Shown here in pieces: positions 44,705 through 54,484 of a stretch of DNA of 64,000 nt; position 1 is the first letter of the stretch; each line of letters starts with the position of its first letter. Origin of the DNA: Mycolicibacterium helvum (GTDB taxonomy: Bacteria; Actinomycetota; Actinomycetes; Mycobacteriales; Mycobacteriaceae); contig NZ_AP022596.1 of the NCBI RefSeq assembly GCF_010731895.1, positions 6,138,001 to 6,202,000 of the forward strand, written 5' to 3'. The notes under the pieces are model-generated. The model did not search any database and had not been told where the DNA came from. It saw only the letters and a program-made list of their open reading frames with translations. The position numbers were made by a program, and so were the translations under genes.

Positions 44705-45840
44705 TGCCCGGCCCCGACGGGCGCGACCGGCGCGCCGGGTACCACGTCAGGCATCAACGCCGGCGGGGCGGCGTCGGCCGGCGCGGGCGGGAGAACGACG
44801 GCGGGGGCGGGTTGGGCAGCCGGCGCCTGGGCGGGCACCGCCAGTACGCCTGCCGGGGGCGGTGCGATCGGGGCCGTCGCCAGCGCGCCGGGCAACGGCG
44901 CCACACCAGGCAACGTCGGCGCTCCCGGCGGCAGAACCGTGCCGGGCGGGAGTGTCAGGGCACCAGGCGGCAGGGTCACGCCACCATTGAACGGCAGCCC
45001 GCCAAGCGGTGTCGGTACGACACGCACGGGAACCTCTGGCGAACTGCCCGGCTTCGGTGCGGCGGCCGGGGGCGGCGCCGGGGCGGCCGGGGGCTGCGGC
45101 ACGGCGTCGGGCAGCTTGTTGTTCAGCGGAGGCGGCGGCACCCCTTCGGCGGGCTTGGGCTTACCGACCACGGTCCAGTTGCCCGTCGGGTCCTGCACCA
45201 GATGGGCGGTGTCCTTGGACGGGATCATGCCCAGGTTGCGCGCGGACTCGGCCAGCGCCGGCGCCGACTCGGCCTCGAGCACATCGCGTTCGAGGGCTTC
45301 CTTCTGCTGCGAGAGCGCCTCGTTGGTGGAACGGGCGGCGCCCAGCTGGTAGGACCGCTGCGCGGCATCGGTGGACAGCCACAGCGTGACGGCCAGCCCG
45401 ACACCGAGCGATCCGATGACCAGGACCACGAACGGGACCTTGGCCATCAGTGTCTGCGGACGCAGATCGATGGTGGCCAGCCGGGCGATCAACCGATCGC
45501 GTAATGGCGGCCGAACAATCCTGGGAGCCTTGGCCTTACGAGCCTTTGCGCGAGCCTTGGCCTGGCTGACGTTCTTGGCCCGCGCCGGACGTTCGGCCGG
45601 CCGGGCGACGGGAGCGGTCTGCGGGCCCTGCCGCAGGCCCCGCGGTTCGTGGGGCCGGCGAGCGGTAGCGCGGCCGCCGCGCGCCGGCGTCTCGGCGCCG
45701 CGGCGCCGAGCCGTGGCCGTGCCGGCCGCCGCCTTACCCTTCGCCGCCTTCTTCGGGGCCGGCGCTTTCTTATCCTTCTTGCCTTCTGCCTTCGCCGCTG
45801 GCCGATCTCCCGGACCCGCTGGCTTGCGCCCGACCTTCAT
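44701..45840 (-). CDS. ftsL: FtsL-like division protein (Rv2164c-type), proline-rich
   Basis: A 379-residue protein. It has a strongly basic Lys/Arg/Ala N-terminus (about 130 residues) and one membrane segment (about 145-166, VPFVVLVIGSLGVGLAVTLW). A short coiled coil follows (about 175-205), then an extracytoplasmic tail very rich in Pro/Ala/Gly. Size, topology and position between rsmH and pbpB match Rv2164c, regarded as the mycobacterial FtsL. ATG 45840 overlaps the rsmH stop by one base (TGATG). Confidence 0.8.
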   Translation of the reverse strand: MKVGRKPAGPGDRPAAKAEGKKDKKAPAPKKAAKGKAAAGTATARRRGAETPARGGRATARRPHEPRGLRQGPQTAPVARPAERPARAKNVSQAKARAKARKAKAPRIVRPPLRDRLIARLATIDLRPQTLMAKVPFVVLVIGSLGVGLAVTLWLSTDAAQRSYQLGAARSTNEALSQQKEALERDVLEAESAPALAESARNLGMIPSKDTAHLVQDPTGNWTVVGKPKPAEGVPPPPLNNKLPDAVPQPPAAPAPPPAAAPKPGSSPEVPVRVVPTPLGGLPFNGGVTLPPGALTLPPGTVLPPGAPTLPGVAPLPGALATAPIAPPPAGVLAVPAQAPAAQPAPAVVLPPAPADAAPPALMPDVVPGAPVAPVGAGQ

Positions 45841-46844
45841 CAGCTCTTCCCTCCCCGTCGCGGGTTGCCCGGCGCCACCCGCTGCAGCGCCCGCAGCCGG
45901 ACCGGCGCACTGCGCGGATTACGTTCGATTTCTTCGGCGTCAGCACGTTCGGCGCCTCGGGTGATCGCACTGAATTCCGGCTCGTAGCCGGGCAATTCGA
46001 TCGGCAGACCCGCTGGTGACCGGGACGCGGTCGCTGCGGCGAACGTGGTCTTGACGATGCGGTCTTCCAGCGACTGGTACGACATCACCACGATGCGCCC
46101 GCCGGGCCGCAGCGCGGCCAGCGCGGCGGGCAAGGCCTCGGAGAGCGAATCGAGCTCGGCATTGACGGCGATCCGCAGCGCCTGGAACGTCCGCTTGGCG
46201 GGGTGACCTCCGGTGCGCCGGGCTGGTGCCGGGATGCCGCGGTAGATGATCTCGACGAGCTCGCCGGTGGTGGTCAGCGGCGCCTTCTGACGCTGCTCGA
46301 CGATCAGCCCTGCAATCCGCTGGGCGAACTTCTCCTCACCGAAGCGGCGCAGGATGTCGGTCAGCGCGCCGCGGTCGTAGGTGTTGAGGATCTCCGCTGC
46401 CGTCAGCGGAGCGTCGGTGTCCATCCGCATGTCCAGCGGTGCGTCCTTGGAGTAGGAGAAGCCGCGGTCGATCTGGTCGAGTTGCATCGACGACACACCG
46501 AGGTCGAGGAGCACACCGTCAATCGAATCCGTTGTTGCGCAGCCAGCTTCGGCCAGCGCATCGGCGATGCCGTCGTAACGGGTGTGGACCAGGGCGATCC
46601 GATCGGCGAACGGGGCCAACCGCGCCCCGGCGATCGCCAGCGCGCCAGGGTCGCGGTCGAGGCCGATCAGTCGCAGCTCGGGGAATGCAGTCAGGAAGCG
46701 TTCGGCGTGACCGCCGGCGCCCAGGGTGCCGTCGACGAGGACGGCCCCCGGTCGGGCCAACGCGGGAGCCAGGATCTCGACGCAGCGCTCCAGCAGGACG
46801 GGGACGTGCCCGTGGTCGGATTCGGGGCCGGATTCGTCAACCAC
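45840..46844 (-). CDS. rsmH: 16S rRNA m4C1402 methyltransferase RsmH (MraW)
   Basis: A 334-residue SAM-dependent methyltransferase. [13 protein letters not shown] starts the fold; [17 protein letters not shown] is the SAM loop; [34 protein letters not shown] and [11 protein letters not shown] are RsmH signatures. I chose GTG 46844 because a perfect GGAGGT lies six bases upstream. The longer frame from 47102 overlaps mraZ and runs through what looks like a leader RNA. It methylates C1402 of 16S rRNA. Confidence 0.9.
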   Translation of the reverse strand: MVDESGPESDHGHVPVLLERCVEILAPALARPGAVLVDGTLGAGGHAERFLTAFPELRLIGLDRDPGALAIAGARLAPFADRIALVHTRYDGIADALAEAGCATTDSIDGVLLDLGVSSMQLDQIDRGFSYSKDAPLDMRMDTDAPLTAAEILNTYDRGALTDILRRFGEEKFAQRIAGLIVEQRQKAPLTTTGELVEIIYRGIPAPARRTGGHPAKRTFQALRIAVNAELDSLSEALPAALAALRPGGRIVVMSYQSLEDRIVKTTFAAATASRSPAGLPIELPGYEPEFSAITRGAERADAEEIERNPRSAPVRLRALQRVAPGNPRRGGKS

Positions 46845-46989
46845 GACGGGACCTCCGGGTAGGTGGGCACGGTGCACCCGAGAATCGAGGTCCCTGTCCG
46901 AGATCGCGAACCTGGCGTTGGGGAAGTACGTCAGGGTCGGTTCGGGCAGAGGCCACGATGCACGGGCTACCTCCGGCTGGGCGGCCAGC
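46845..46989 (-). ncRNA. Leader between mraZ and rsmH, probable mraW RNA motif
   Basis: The 145 bases before the rsmH GTG have no start codon with a ribosome site. Yet their conceptual translation ([19 protein letters not shown]) closely matches the N-terminal extension annotated on M. tuberculosis MraW, so the sequence is conserved at the base level. CCGG(AG)GTAG near the 5' end can pair with CTACCCGG, which overlaps the GGAGGT ribosome site. A structured mraW RNA motif is known in mycobacterial 5' leaders of this gene; identity here is inferred from position. Confidence 0.45.
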
Positions 46990-47421
46990 TCAAATGATGT
47001 CGCTGAGTGCTTCATCGCTGGCCGCGGAGAAGTTCTCTTCGTGGGTCTCTTGGTATTCCTGCCAGGCCTGGGCGTCCCAGATCTCGAGGAAGTCGACAGC
47101 ACCGATCACCACGCAGTCCTTGGACAGATTGGCGTAGCGCCGGTGGTCCGCGGACAGCGTGATCCGACCTTGGGAGTCGGGGTGCTGTTCATCGGTGCCG
47201 GCCGCCAGGTTACGCAGAAAGGCACGCGCCTCCGGATTGCTGCGCGAGGTCTGCGTAGCCCGTCGGGCCAGCTGTTCGAACTCCGCACGCGGGTAGACAG
47301 CAAGGCTGTGATCTTGGCTTTTGGTGACCATCAACCCTCCTGCCAACGCGTCACGGAACTTGGCGGGCAGTGTCAGCCGCCCCTTGTCATCGAGCTTGGG
47401 CGTGTAGGTGCCGAGAAACAT
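46990..47421 (-). CDS. mraZ: Transcriptional regulator MraZ
   Basis: A 143-residue protein with two SpoVT-AbrB-like halves. The first has [20 protein letters not shown] and the second has [18 protein letters not shown]. Each carries the conserved DxxGR motif. MraZ represses the dcw operon by binding direct repeats at its own promoter (known). ATG 47421 is chosen since homologues begin MFLGTYTP. Matching boxes lie 64-98 bp upstream. Confidence 0.93.
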   Translation of the reverse strand: MFLGTYTPKLDDKGRLTLPAKFRDALAGGLMVTKSQDHSLAVYPRAEFEQLARRATQTSRSNPEARAFLRNLAAGTDEQHPDSQGRITLSADHRRYANLSKDCVVIGAVDFLEIWDAQAWQEYQETHEENFSAASDEALSDII

Positions 47422-47484
47422 GCTGCGCACATCCCTTCGCACCTACCGGAGCCCCAGCCCCTTGGAGCCGTCGCTCCGTTAGCC

Positions 47485-47519
47485 GCCACGATACCCCACA
47501 ATCCCCCACTTCGCTCCAC
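47485..47519 (-). promoter_or_regulatory. Four MraZ boxes (GTGGN-N5 direct repeats)
   Basis: On the minus strand GTGGA, GTGGG, GTGGG and GTGGC begin at 47519, 47509, 47499 and 47489, exactly 10 bp apart. The MraZ binding rule is TGGGN repeats separated by five bases (known from E. coli). Phasing and position upstream of mraZ make autoregulation very likely. Confidence 0.8.
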
Positions 47520-47624
47520 TTAGCGGCCCGATTTCGGCCGCGGTCCACCACTTTCTGCCACCAAGCGCGCAATGTGGCACCGCAAAGCACCACCGACGTC
47601 GACAAAAGACCAGGTCAACCGCTA

Positions 47625-47649
47625 GTGGGGCGGTGTGGGGGATGTGGGG
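47625..47649 (+). promoter_or_regulatory. Second GTGGGG cluster on the opposite strand
   Basis: GTGGGG occurs at 47625, 47635 and 47644 on the plus strand (10 and 9 bp apart), about 105 bp further from mraZ and in the reverse orientation. It may be a second MraZ-type site or chance in G-rich DNA. The rest of 47422-47771 contains no supported gene. Confidence 0.35.
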
Positions 47650-47771
47650 CGTGCCCGAAATCGACACCAGGGTTGCCCGCAGCGCGAATGCACGGCCCTC
47701 GTGTCGATCTCGCCGCGCGCAAACAAAAACGGGGCAGCCGGATGGCTACCCCGTACGCGAGACGTTCCCGC

Positions 47772-48179
47772 TCACTCGTCGAAACGACGCCTGAAACGAT
47801 CCTCCATGCGGCTGGTGAACGAACCGCCGCCGCCCTTGGCCTTGCGTTGACGCGGACCGGACGACGAGGACGGGCCGGACTTGTCCCGTCCGCCGGCGAC
47901 GCGCGGACCGGTGATCGCGAATACGACGCCACCGAACATCACCACGAAGCCGACCACCGACAGGATCGGGAAGCTGCCGATCATCGTCGCCTTGAACGCG
48001 ACCCCGGCAACCAGCATCGCCAGGCCGATCACGAACAGACCGGCGCCCTGCAGTCGTCGACGCGTGGAGGGAGCCCGCAGCGTTCCGCCCCGTACGCTCG
48101 AGGCGAACTTGGGGTCCTCGGCATAGAGTGCGCTCTCGATCTGATCGAGCATGCGCTGCTCATGATCGGAGAGTGGCAT
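47772..48179 (-). CDS. DUF3040 small membrane protein
   Basis: A 135-residue protein. The N-terminal MPLSDHEQRMLDQIESALY is the DUF3040 signature. It has two membrane segments (about 47-65 and 70-90), then a basic, Ser/Gly-rich cytoplasmic tail ending FRRRFDE. It matches Rv2169c by position. Function is unknown. ATG 48179 follows GGAGG. Conserved location next to mraZ suggests a link to envelope growth. Confidence 0.8.
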   Translation of the reverse strand: MPLSDHEQRMLDQIESALYAEDPKFASSVRGGTLRAPSTRRRLQGAGLFVIGLAMLVAGVAFKATMIGSFPILSVVGFVVMFGGVVFAITGPRVAGGRDKSGPSSSSGPRQRKAKGGGGSFTSRMEDRFRRRFDE

Positions 48180-48416
48180 TCGTCCCTCCTTGCCGACGCG
48201 GCCGGTCACGATTCCGATAAAACTTGACTGCCCAGCGATTACGGGGCAACTAACCAAATGATACGAGCTGAAGGTGCGCCGTACCACCTAGTTGGTCCAC
48301 CCGATTGTAGCTGTGTCCAGGGGTTGTTCTGTTCCCGCCATCGCGACGTAAGAGGCACGTCATCACCTCACCGGTGAAGCTCGGGCCGGGACTGCCCGGA
48401 TAATGGCCTCACACCC

Positions 48417-49058
48417 ATGACTGATCCGCAGACGAGGAAGGGCACTGAGGCGTTGGCGACTTTCCTCATCGATCTGTCGCCTGACGATATGGCGCAGCGT
48501 CTCCACGACGCGCTGACCGTGTATGTCGACGCCATGCGCTACCCGCGTGGCACCGAGGGCCAGCGGGCCGCGATGTGGCTCGAGCACACCCGCCGACAGG
48601 GATGGAAGGGCGTTGCGGCCATTGAAGTCGACGCGACCGACGCCATCGGTCAACAGCCCAGCGCCGAAGCACTCTCTGGCGCTCCCCTGCTCGGAATCGC
48701 CTACGGGTACTGCGGAGCGCCCGACCAATGGTGGCAGCAGCAGGTCGTCGCGGGGCTGCATCGGATCGGCATGCCTGCCGACGACGTCGGCCGGCTGATG
48801 CGTGACTACTTCGAGCTCACCGAGTTGCACATCCACCCGAACGCCCAGGGCCGCGGACTGGGTGAGGCACTCGCCCGGCGCCTGCTGAGCGGCCGCACGG
48901 AAGCCCATGTGCTGCTGTCCACCCCAGAGATCATCGGCGAGGCCAACCGCGCCTGGCGGCTGTATCGGCGGCTTGGCTTCACCGACGTGATCCGCGGCTA
49001 CCACTTCGCCGGCGACCCGCGAGCGTTCGCCATTCTGGGCCGCAGCCTCCCGCTTTAG
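48417..49058 (+). CDS. GNAT-family N-acetyltransferase
   Basis: A 213-residue protein. The acetyl-CoA binding stretch LHIHPNAQGRGLGEALARRLL (motif A, Q/RxxGxG/A) is near residue 140, preceded by LLGIAYGYCG (beta-4) and followed by AWRLYRRLGF (motif B). It is an acetyltransferase of unknown substrate, corresponding to Rv2170 by synteny, which has been reported as a lysine/isoniazid acetyltransferase-like protein. It is expressed away from the dcw cluster. Confidence 0.82.
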   Translation: MTDPQTRKGTEALATFLIDLSPDDMAQRLHDALTVYVDAMRYPRGTEGQRAAMWLEHTRRQGWKGVAAIEVDATDAIGQQPSAEALSGAPLLGIAYGYCGAPDQWWQQQVVAGLHRIGMPADDVGRLMRDYFELTELHIHPNAQGRGLGEALARRLLSGRTEAHVLLSTPEIIGEANRAWRLYRRLGFTDVIRGYHFAGDPRAFAILGRSLPL

Positions 49059-49081
49059 CCCGAATCTGGCACGATACCCAC

Positions 49082-49768
49082 GTGCGCGACCGATCCCGCC
49101 GCCTGCGCTTACGCGCCGTGGCGTTGCTGTTGCTCCTTGTGGCGCCACTGGCAGTCGGCTGCGTGCGCGTCCACGCCTCGATCACCGTGTCGCCCGACGA
49201 CCAGGTCTCCGGGCAGATTCTCGCGGCCGCGAAACCGCGCGATGCCGGCGATCAGGGGCCGCAGTTCGATCTCAATGTGCCCTTCAGCCAGAAGATCTCG
49301 GTGTCGAAGTACGACACGGACGACTACGTCGGCTCCCAGGCCGTGTTCTCGAACCTGAGCTTCGCCGAGGTGCCTCAGCTGGCCAACCTCAATCGTGAGG
49401 CGGCCGGGGTGGACATCTCCCTGCGGCGGGCCGGCAGCCTGGTGATCCTCGAAGGCCGGGTCGACCTGACCAGCGTCAGCGACCCCGACGCCGATGTGGA
49501 GTTGACGGTGTCCTTCCCCGGCGAAGTGACCTCGACCAACGGCAACCGGCTCGACACCGACGTCGTCGAATGGAAGCTCAAGCCGGGTGTCGTGTCGACC
49601 ATGAGCGCCCAGGCCCGCTACACCGACCCCAGCACCCGTTCGTTCACCGGCGCGGCGCTATGGCTCGGGCTCGGCGCACTGGTGGTCTGCGGCGTGATCG
49701 GGACGCTGGCTTGGGTCAGCCGGGACCGTTCACCGCGGTTCACCAACGCCGATCAGGCCGACAACTGA
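49082..49768 (+). CDS. lppM: Lipoprotein LppM
   Basis: A 228-residue protein. The N-terminus is a lipoprotein signal with lipobox LAVGC (Cys near residue 22). A beta-rich exported domain follows (about 25-180), then a C-terminal membrane segment (about 193-213, LWLGLGALVVCGVIGTLAWV) and a short polar tail. Topology and position match LppM (Rv2171), which affects phagosome interactions in M. tuberculosis (known). GTG 49082 is the start, 23 bases after the GNAT stop. Confidence 0.85.
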   Translation: MRDRSRRLRLRAVALLLLLVAPLAVGCVRVHASITVSPDDQVSGQILAAAKPRDAGDQGPQFDLNVPFSQKISVSKYDTDDYVGSQAVFSNLSFAEVPQLANLNREAAGVDISLRRAGSLVILEGRVDLTSVSDPDADVELTVSFPGEVTSTNGNRLDTDVVEWKLKPGVVSTMSAQARYTDPSTRSFTGAALWLGLGALVVCGVIGTLAWVSRDRSPRFTNADQADN

Positions 49769-49788
49769 TGCTCAGAAGGGCTGGTTAG

Positions 49789-50949
<1,161 letters not shown>

Positions 50950-50953
50950 ACCC

Positions 50954-52506
50954 ATGTCCGCAATCACACCCACCCCACCCAAACCCCAGGCCGGCCTCGC
51001 GCGCCTGGCGGCGTTCACCGCCGGCGACGAGGGGCGGCCGGCGCTGCTCGGCTTCCTCGGCGCGGCACTGATCACGCTCGGCGGGCTGGGTGCCGGAAGC
51101 ACCCGCCTGCACGACCCGTTGCTCGAGTCGATCCACTTGTCGTGGCTGCGGTTCGGCCACGGCCTGGTGGTGTCCTCGGTGCTGCTGTGGGGCGGCGTCG
51201 TGGTGATGCTGGTGGCCTGGCTGTGGGTGGGGCGGCGCGTTACGCAGCCTGATGCCGACGTCAGCGATTACACGATGATCGCGACGACAGGGTTTTGGCT
51301 GGCCCCGCTACTGCTGAGCGTTCCGCTGTTCAGCCGCGACACCTACTCGTATCTGGCGCAGGGCGCGCTGTTGCGCGACGGCCTCGACCCCTACGCGGTC
51401 GGGCCGGTGGAGAACCAGAACTCATTGCTGGACAACGTCAGCCCGATCTGGACGACCACCACCGCACCCTACGGGCCGGCGTTCATCCTGGTGGCCCGAT
51501 TCGTTACCACGCTGGTCGGCGATCACGTGGTGGCCGGGACGATGCTGCTGCGGCTGTGCATGCTGCCCGGATTAGCGATGCTGATCTGGGCGGCACCCGG
51601 GTCGCCCGCCATATCGGCGCGAATGGCGCGGTGGCCCTGTGGATTTGTGTGCTCAACCCGCTGGTGATCATCCACCTGATGGGCGGCGTGCACAACGAGA
51701 TGCTGATGGTCGGGCTGATGATGGCCGGCATCGCGCTGACCTTCGCCCGCCGGCACGCCGCCGGCGCGGCGCTGATCGCCATCGCCGTCGCGGTGAAAGC
51801 CACCGCGGTGTTGGCCCTGCCGTTCATGGTATGGGTGTGGATGCGGCACCTGCGGCAGACAAAGAATCTCTCTGCCATAAGGGCTTTCGCCACGGCATCG
51901 GCAGCATCGGTGGCGATCTTCATCGCGGTGTTCGCGGTGTTGTCCTGGGTCGCCGGGGTGGGCCTGGGCTGGCTGACAGCGCTGGCCGGTTCGGTGAAGA
52001 TCATCAACTGGCTGACCATCCCGACCGCGATCGCCAACCTCACCAACGCCGTCGGCAGCCTGTTCATGCCGGTGAACTTCTACGCCGTCCTCGAAGTCAC
52101 CCGCATCGCCGGGATCATCATCATCGCGGTGTCACTTCCGCTGCTGTGGTGGCGGTTTCGTCACGACGACCGCGAGGCGCTGACGGGCATCGCGTGGGCG
52201 ATGCTGATGGTGGTGCTCTTCGTGCCCGCCGCACTCCCCTGGTACTACACCTGGCCGCTGGCCGTGATGTCGGCGCTGGCGCAGTCCCGCGCGGCGATCG
52301 CACTGATCGCCGGGTTCTCCACGTGGATCATGGTGATCTTCAAGCCGGACGGCTCGCACGGCATGTACTCGTGGATCCACGTGCTGCTGGCCACGGCCTG
52401 CGCACTGGCCGCCTGGTATTCGCTCAGTAAGCCATGGCCTGAGCGCGCCGGATCACCTCGCGGGCCTGGTGCGCGTGCAGCGCATCGATCGGGCGGGCGT
52501 TGCTGA
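50954..52506 (+). pseudogene. mptA: Alpha-1,6-mannosyltransferase MptA, one-base frameshift
   Basis: A polytopic GT-C mannosyltransferase that elongates the mannan core of lipomannan (known for Rv2174). The first frame runs from ATG 50954 to about 51595 (SRDTYSYLAQGALLRDGLDP is the catalytic loop). The rest is in another frame (ALWICVLNPLVIIHLMGGVH to HGMYSWIH). Adding one C at CCCGGG (51596-51601) restores A-P-R-V-A-R-H across the junction and gives 518 residues, close to 516 in M. tuberculosis. A homopolymer sequencing error or a real mutation are both possible. The 3' end overlaps the convergent Rv2175c-like gene by 83 bp. Confidence 0.8.
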
Positions 52507-52828
52507 CCGACTCACGTGATCCGTCGCGGGTCACCGTCAGGGATGGATCAGCGGTGAACAACCAGCGCAGGATCTCCGTGTCGCGATAACCGCCGTCGCG
52601 CAAGACGGCCAGCAAGCCGGGCAAACTTCGGACCACCTCGCCGTGCTCGTTGAGGAAAGCCTTCGGAATCATCGGGACGCCGCCACGCCGGACCGCCACC
52701 AAGTGGCCCTCGCGTAACTGCTGGTGGACCTTGGTCACCGGGATGTGCAACAACTCAGCGACTTCGGGAAGATTGTAGACGGGCTCGTCGGGATCGAGAA
52801 TGTCCTCGCCGGCCGGAATGCTGCTCAC
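52424..52828 (-). CDS. Rv2175c-like winged-HTH protein, PknL substrate homologue
   Basis: A 134-residue protein. The N-terminal HTH is YNLPEVAELLHIPVTKVHQQ (about residues 15-45), followed by LRWLFTADPSLTVTRDGSRE and a C-terminal helix. In M. tuberculosis Rv2175c binds DNA and is phosphorylated by the divergent kinase PknL (known). The GTG start at 52828 lies 49 bp from the pknL start, so the divergent pair is conserved. ATG candidates further upstream overlap pknL. Confidence 0.82.
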   Translation of the reverse strand: MSSIPAGEDILDPDEPVYNLPEVAELLHIPVTKVHQQLREGHLVAVRRGGVPMIPKAFLNEHGEVVRSLPGLLAVLRDGGYRDTEILRWLFTADPSLTVTRDGSRESVSNARPIDALHAHQAREVIRRAQAMAY

Positions 52829-52877
52829 CCCCCTAGTGTAAGACCGAGACCCGACCGGCACGGCATACCATGTGGCG

Positions 52878-54095
52878 GTGACGTCGGACCCACTCAACGG
52901 CGTGTTGCTGGAAGGCCGGTACCGCGTCGACGCCAAGATCGCGACCGGCGGAATGTCGACCGTGTATCGCGGCCTGGACGTCCGCCTGGACCGGCCGGTG
53001 GCGCTGAAGGTGATGGATGCGCGCTACGCCGACGACAGCCAGTTCCTGACCCGCTTCCAGCGTGAAGCCCGCGCGGTGGCGAGGCTGAAGGACCCCGGCC
53101 TGGTCGCGGTCTACGACCAGGGCGGCGGTGGGTCGAGTCGGGAGGCTCCTTTTCTCGTCATGGAGCTGGTCGAGGGCGGCACGCTGCGCGAACTACTGCG
53201 CGAACGCGGCCCGATGCCGCCACACGCCGCTGCGGCGGTGCTGCGCCCGGTGCTCGGGGGTCTGGCCACCGCGCATCACGCCGGGCTGGTGCACCGCGAC
53301 GTCAAACCCGAGAACGTTCTGATCTCCGACGAGGGTGAGGTCAAGCTCGTCGACTTCGGCCTGGTGCGCGCAGTGGCCGAAGCCGGCATCACCTCGACCA
53401 GCGTCATCCTGGGCACCGCGGCCTACCTATCCCCCGAACAGGTCAGCAGCGGCTTGGCCGACGCCCGCAGCGATGTGTATGCCGTCGGGGTCTTGGCCTA
53501 CGAATTAATCACCGGCACAGCGCCGTTCACCGGTGACAATCCGCTGACCGTGGCCTATCAGCGAATGGATAACGACGTGCCGCCGCCCAGCACGGCGATC
53601 AGCGGGGTGCCCCGGCAATTCGACGAGTTCATCGCGCGGGCCACCGCGCGCAATCCCGACGAGCGGTTCGCCGACGCCGAGGAGATGGCCGAGGATCTCG
53701 ACGCGATCGCAGACGAGCTGGCGCTTCCGAAATTCCGTGTGCCAGCGCCGAAAAACTCCGCTCAGCACACGGCCGCCACGGCGTTTCACAGCCGGCCAAC
53801 CGACGACTATCGGGCCGCACCAGCACCACCGCTGGCGCCGCCGCAAGCAGGCAAGAATCCCACCCGGCAGCTCATCCGCGACCCACAGGACTGGCAGGCC
53901 ACTGCGACCGAGGACGAAAGCCCGGAATCACCAAGCCAATTCGCCGGTATCGAGATCGGCGAGTTCATCTGGGAGCGTCAGCGCGCCCGGCGGTCACTGG
54001 TGTTCTGGATGCTGGTCGTGCTGCTGCTCACCGGCGGGGTGGCCGCGGCCGGCTGGACGCTCGGGACCAACCTACAGGCGCTGATCGGACAATAG
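52878..54095 (+). CDS. pknL: Ser/Thr protein kinase PknL
   Basis: A 405-residue Hanks-type kinase. The glycine-loop region is IATGGMSTVYRG, the lysine is in VALKVMDARYADD, the catalytic loop HRDVKPEN is near residue 140, DFG lies in LVDFGLVRAV, and TAAYLSPEQV is in the activation segment. The kinase domain ends at about residue 270. A juxtamembrane linker and one membrane segment (about 378-398, FWMLVVLLLTGGVAAAGWTL) follow, with no PASTA domains. It phosphorylates Rv2175c in M. tuberculosis (known). GTG 52878 was chosen; GTG 52872 is an alternative. Confidence 0.92.
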   Translation: MTSDPLNGVLLEGRYRVDAKIATGGMSTVYRGLDVRLDRPVALKVMDARYADDSQFLTRFQREARAVARLKDPGLVAVYDQGGGGSSREAPFLVMELVEGGTLRELLRERGPMPPHAAAAVLRPVLGGLATAHHAGLVHRDVKPENVLISDEGEVKLVDFGLVRAVAEAGITSTSVILGTAAYLSPEQVSSGLADARSDVYAVGVLAYELITGTAPFTGDNPLTVAYQRMDNDVPPPSTAISGVPRQFDEFIARATARNPDERFADAEEMAEDLDAIADELALPKFRVPAPKNSAQHTAATAFHSRPTDDYRAAPAPPLAPPQAGKNPTRQLIRDPQDWQATATEDESPESPSQFAGIEIGEFIWERQRARRSLVFWMLVVLLLTGGVAAAGWTLGTNLQALIGQ

Positions 54096-54235
54096 CGGCA
54101 ATGTAGCCGCGACCCAGCCGACGCGAGCGGTGGCCGATCCGCTTCACGACATCTGTTCTGCCAAAGCCAGATTCAGCTGATCACCAGGAAACTCCAAGTT
54201 GACCCGGGCATCGGCAATGGGGTCTACTGTGCTCC

Positions 54236-54403
54236 GCACACGCAGTTTCGCGTGTGTCCGCAACGTCGACAGCCGGAGGTGACCACCATGGACGAGGGAA
54301 GTAGTTCCCGCATCCGTGCCCGGCTCGGAAACGTGCGGACGCCGCGTCAGCGCGGCTGAATTCCCACTTTCCGAGGACACGCACACCGACGGCGAGGTCG
54401 GTG
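54236..54403 (+). promoter_or_regulatory. Structured 5' leader of the ABC transporter (candidate riboswitch/attenuator)
   Basis: The leader can form GCACACGC/GCGTGTGT (54236-54257), GGGAA/TTCCC (54296-54309), GCCGCG-TCAG-CGCGGC (54341-54356) and CACCGAC/GTCGGTG (54384-54403). A long-range pairing of CTCGGAAA (54324-54331) with TTTCCGAG (54368-54375) encloses the third hairpin. All arms are perfect apart from one terminal G-T. A mini-ORF lies inside. I recognise no known riboswitch class. The remainder of 54096-54484 shows no other gene. Confidence 0.5.
54288..54359 (+). CDS. Mini-ORF (23 residues) in the leader RNA
   Basis: ATG 54288 has a GGAGGT ribosome site seven bases upstream, one of the strongest in the window. 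It encodes 23 residues (starting MDEGSSSRIRAR, ending RQRG), Arg-rich. Its last codons form a perfect hairpin directly before the TGA, and its body overlaps two other stems, so ribosome movement would change the leader structure. A regulatory leader peptide is inferred. Confidence 0.45.
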   Translation: MDEGSSSRIRARLGNVRTPRQRG

Positions 54404-54484
54404 CTGCGAGGGCATGGACACACCCCACGAGACCCTGGGCCGCCACGTGCCCGCCACCAATGTCCGAAGGTCGGGTGATCACGC

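Noticed and set aside
46845..47102. N-terminal extension of RsmH back to 47102
   Set aside because: It overlaps mraZ, has no ribosome site, and a perfect GGAGGT precedes the GTG at 46844.
54193..54484. M-box (magnesium) or yybP-ykoY (manganese) riboswitch
   Set aside because: The conserved GGTGAGGCTCC and GCTGCTGCCC elements of the M-box and the manganese riboswitch core were not found, although the leader is strongly structured.
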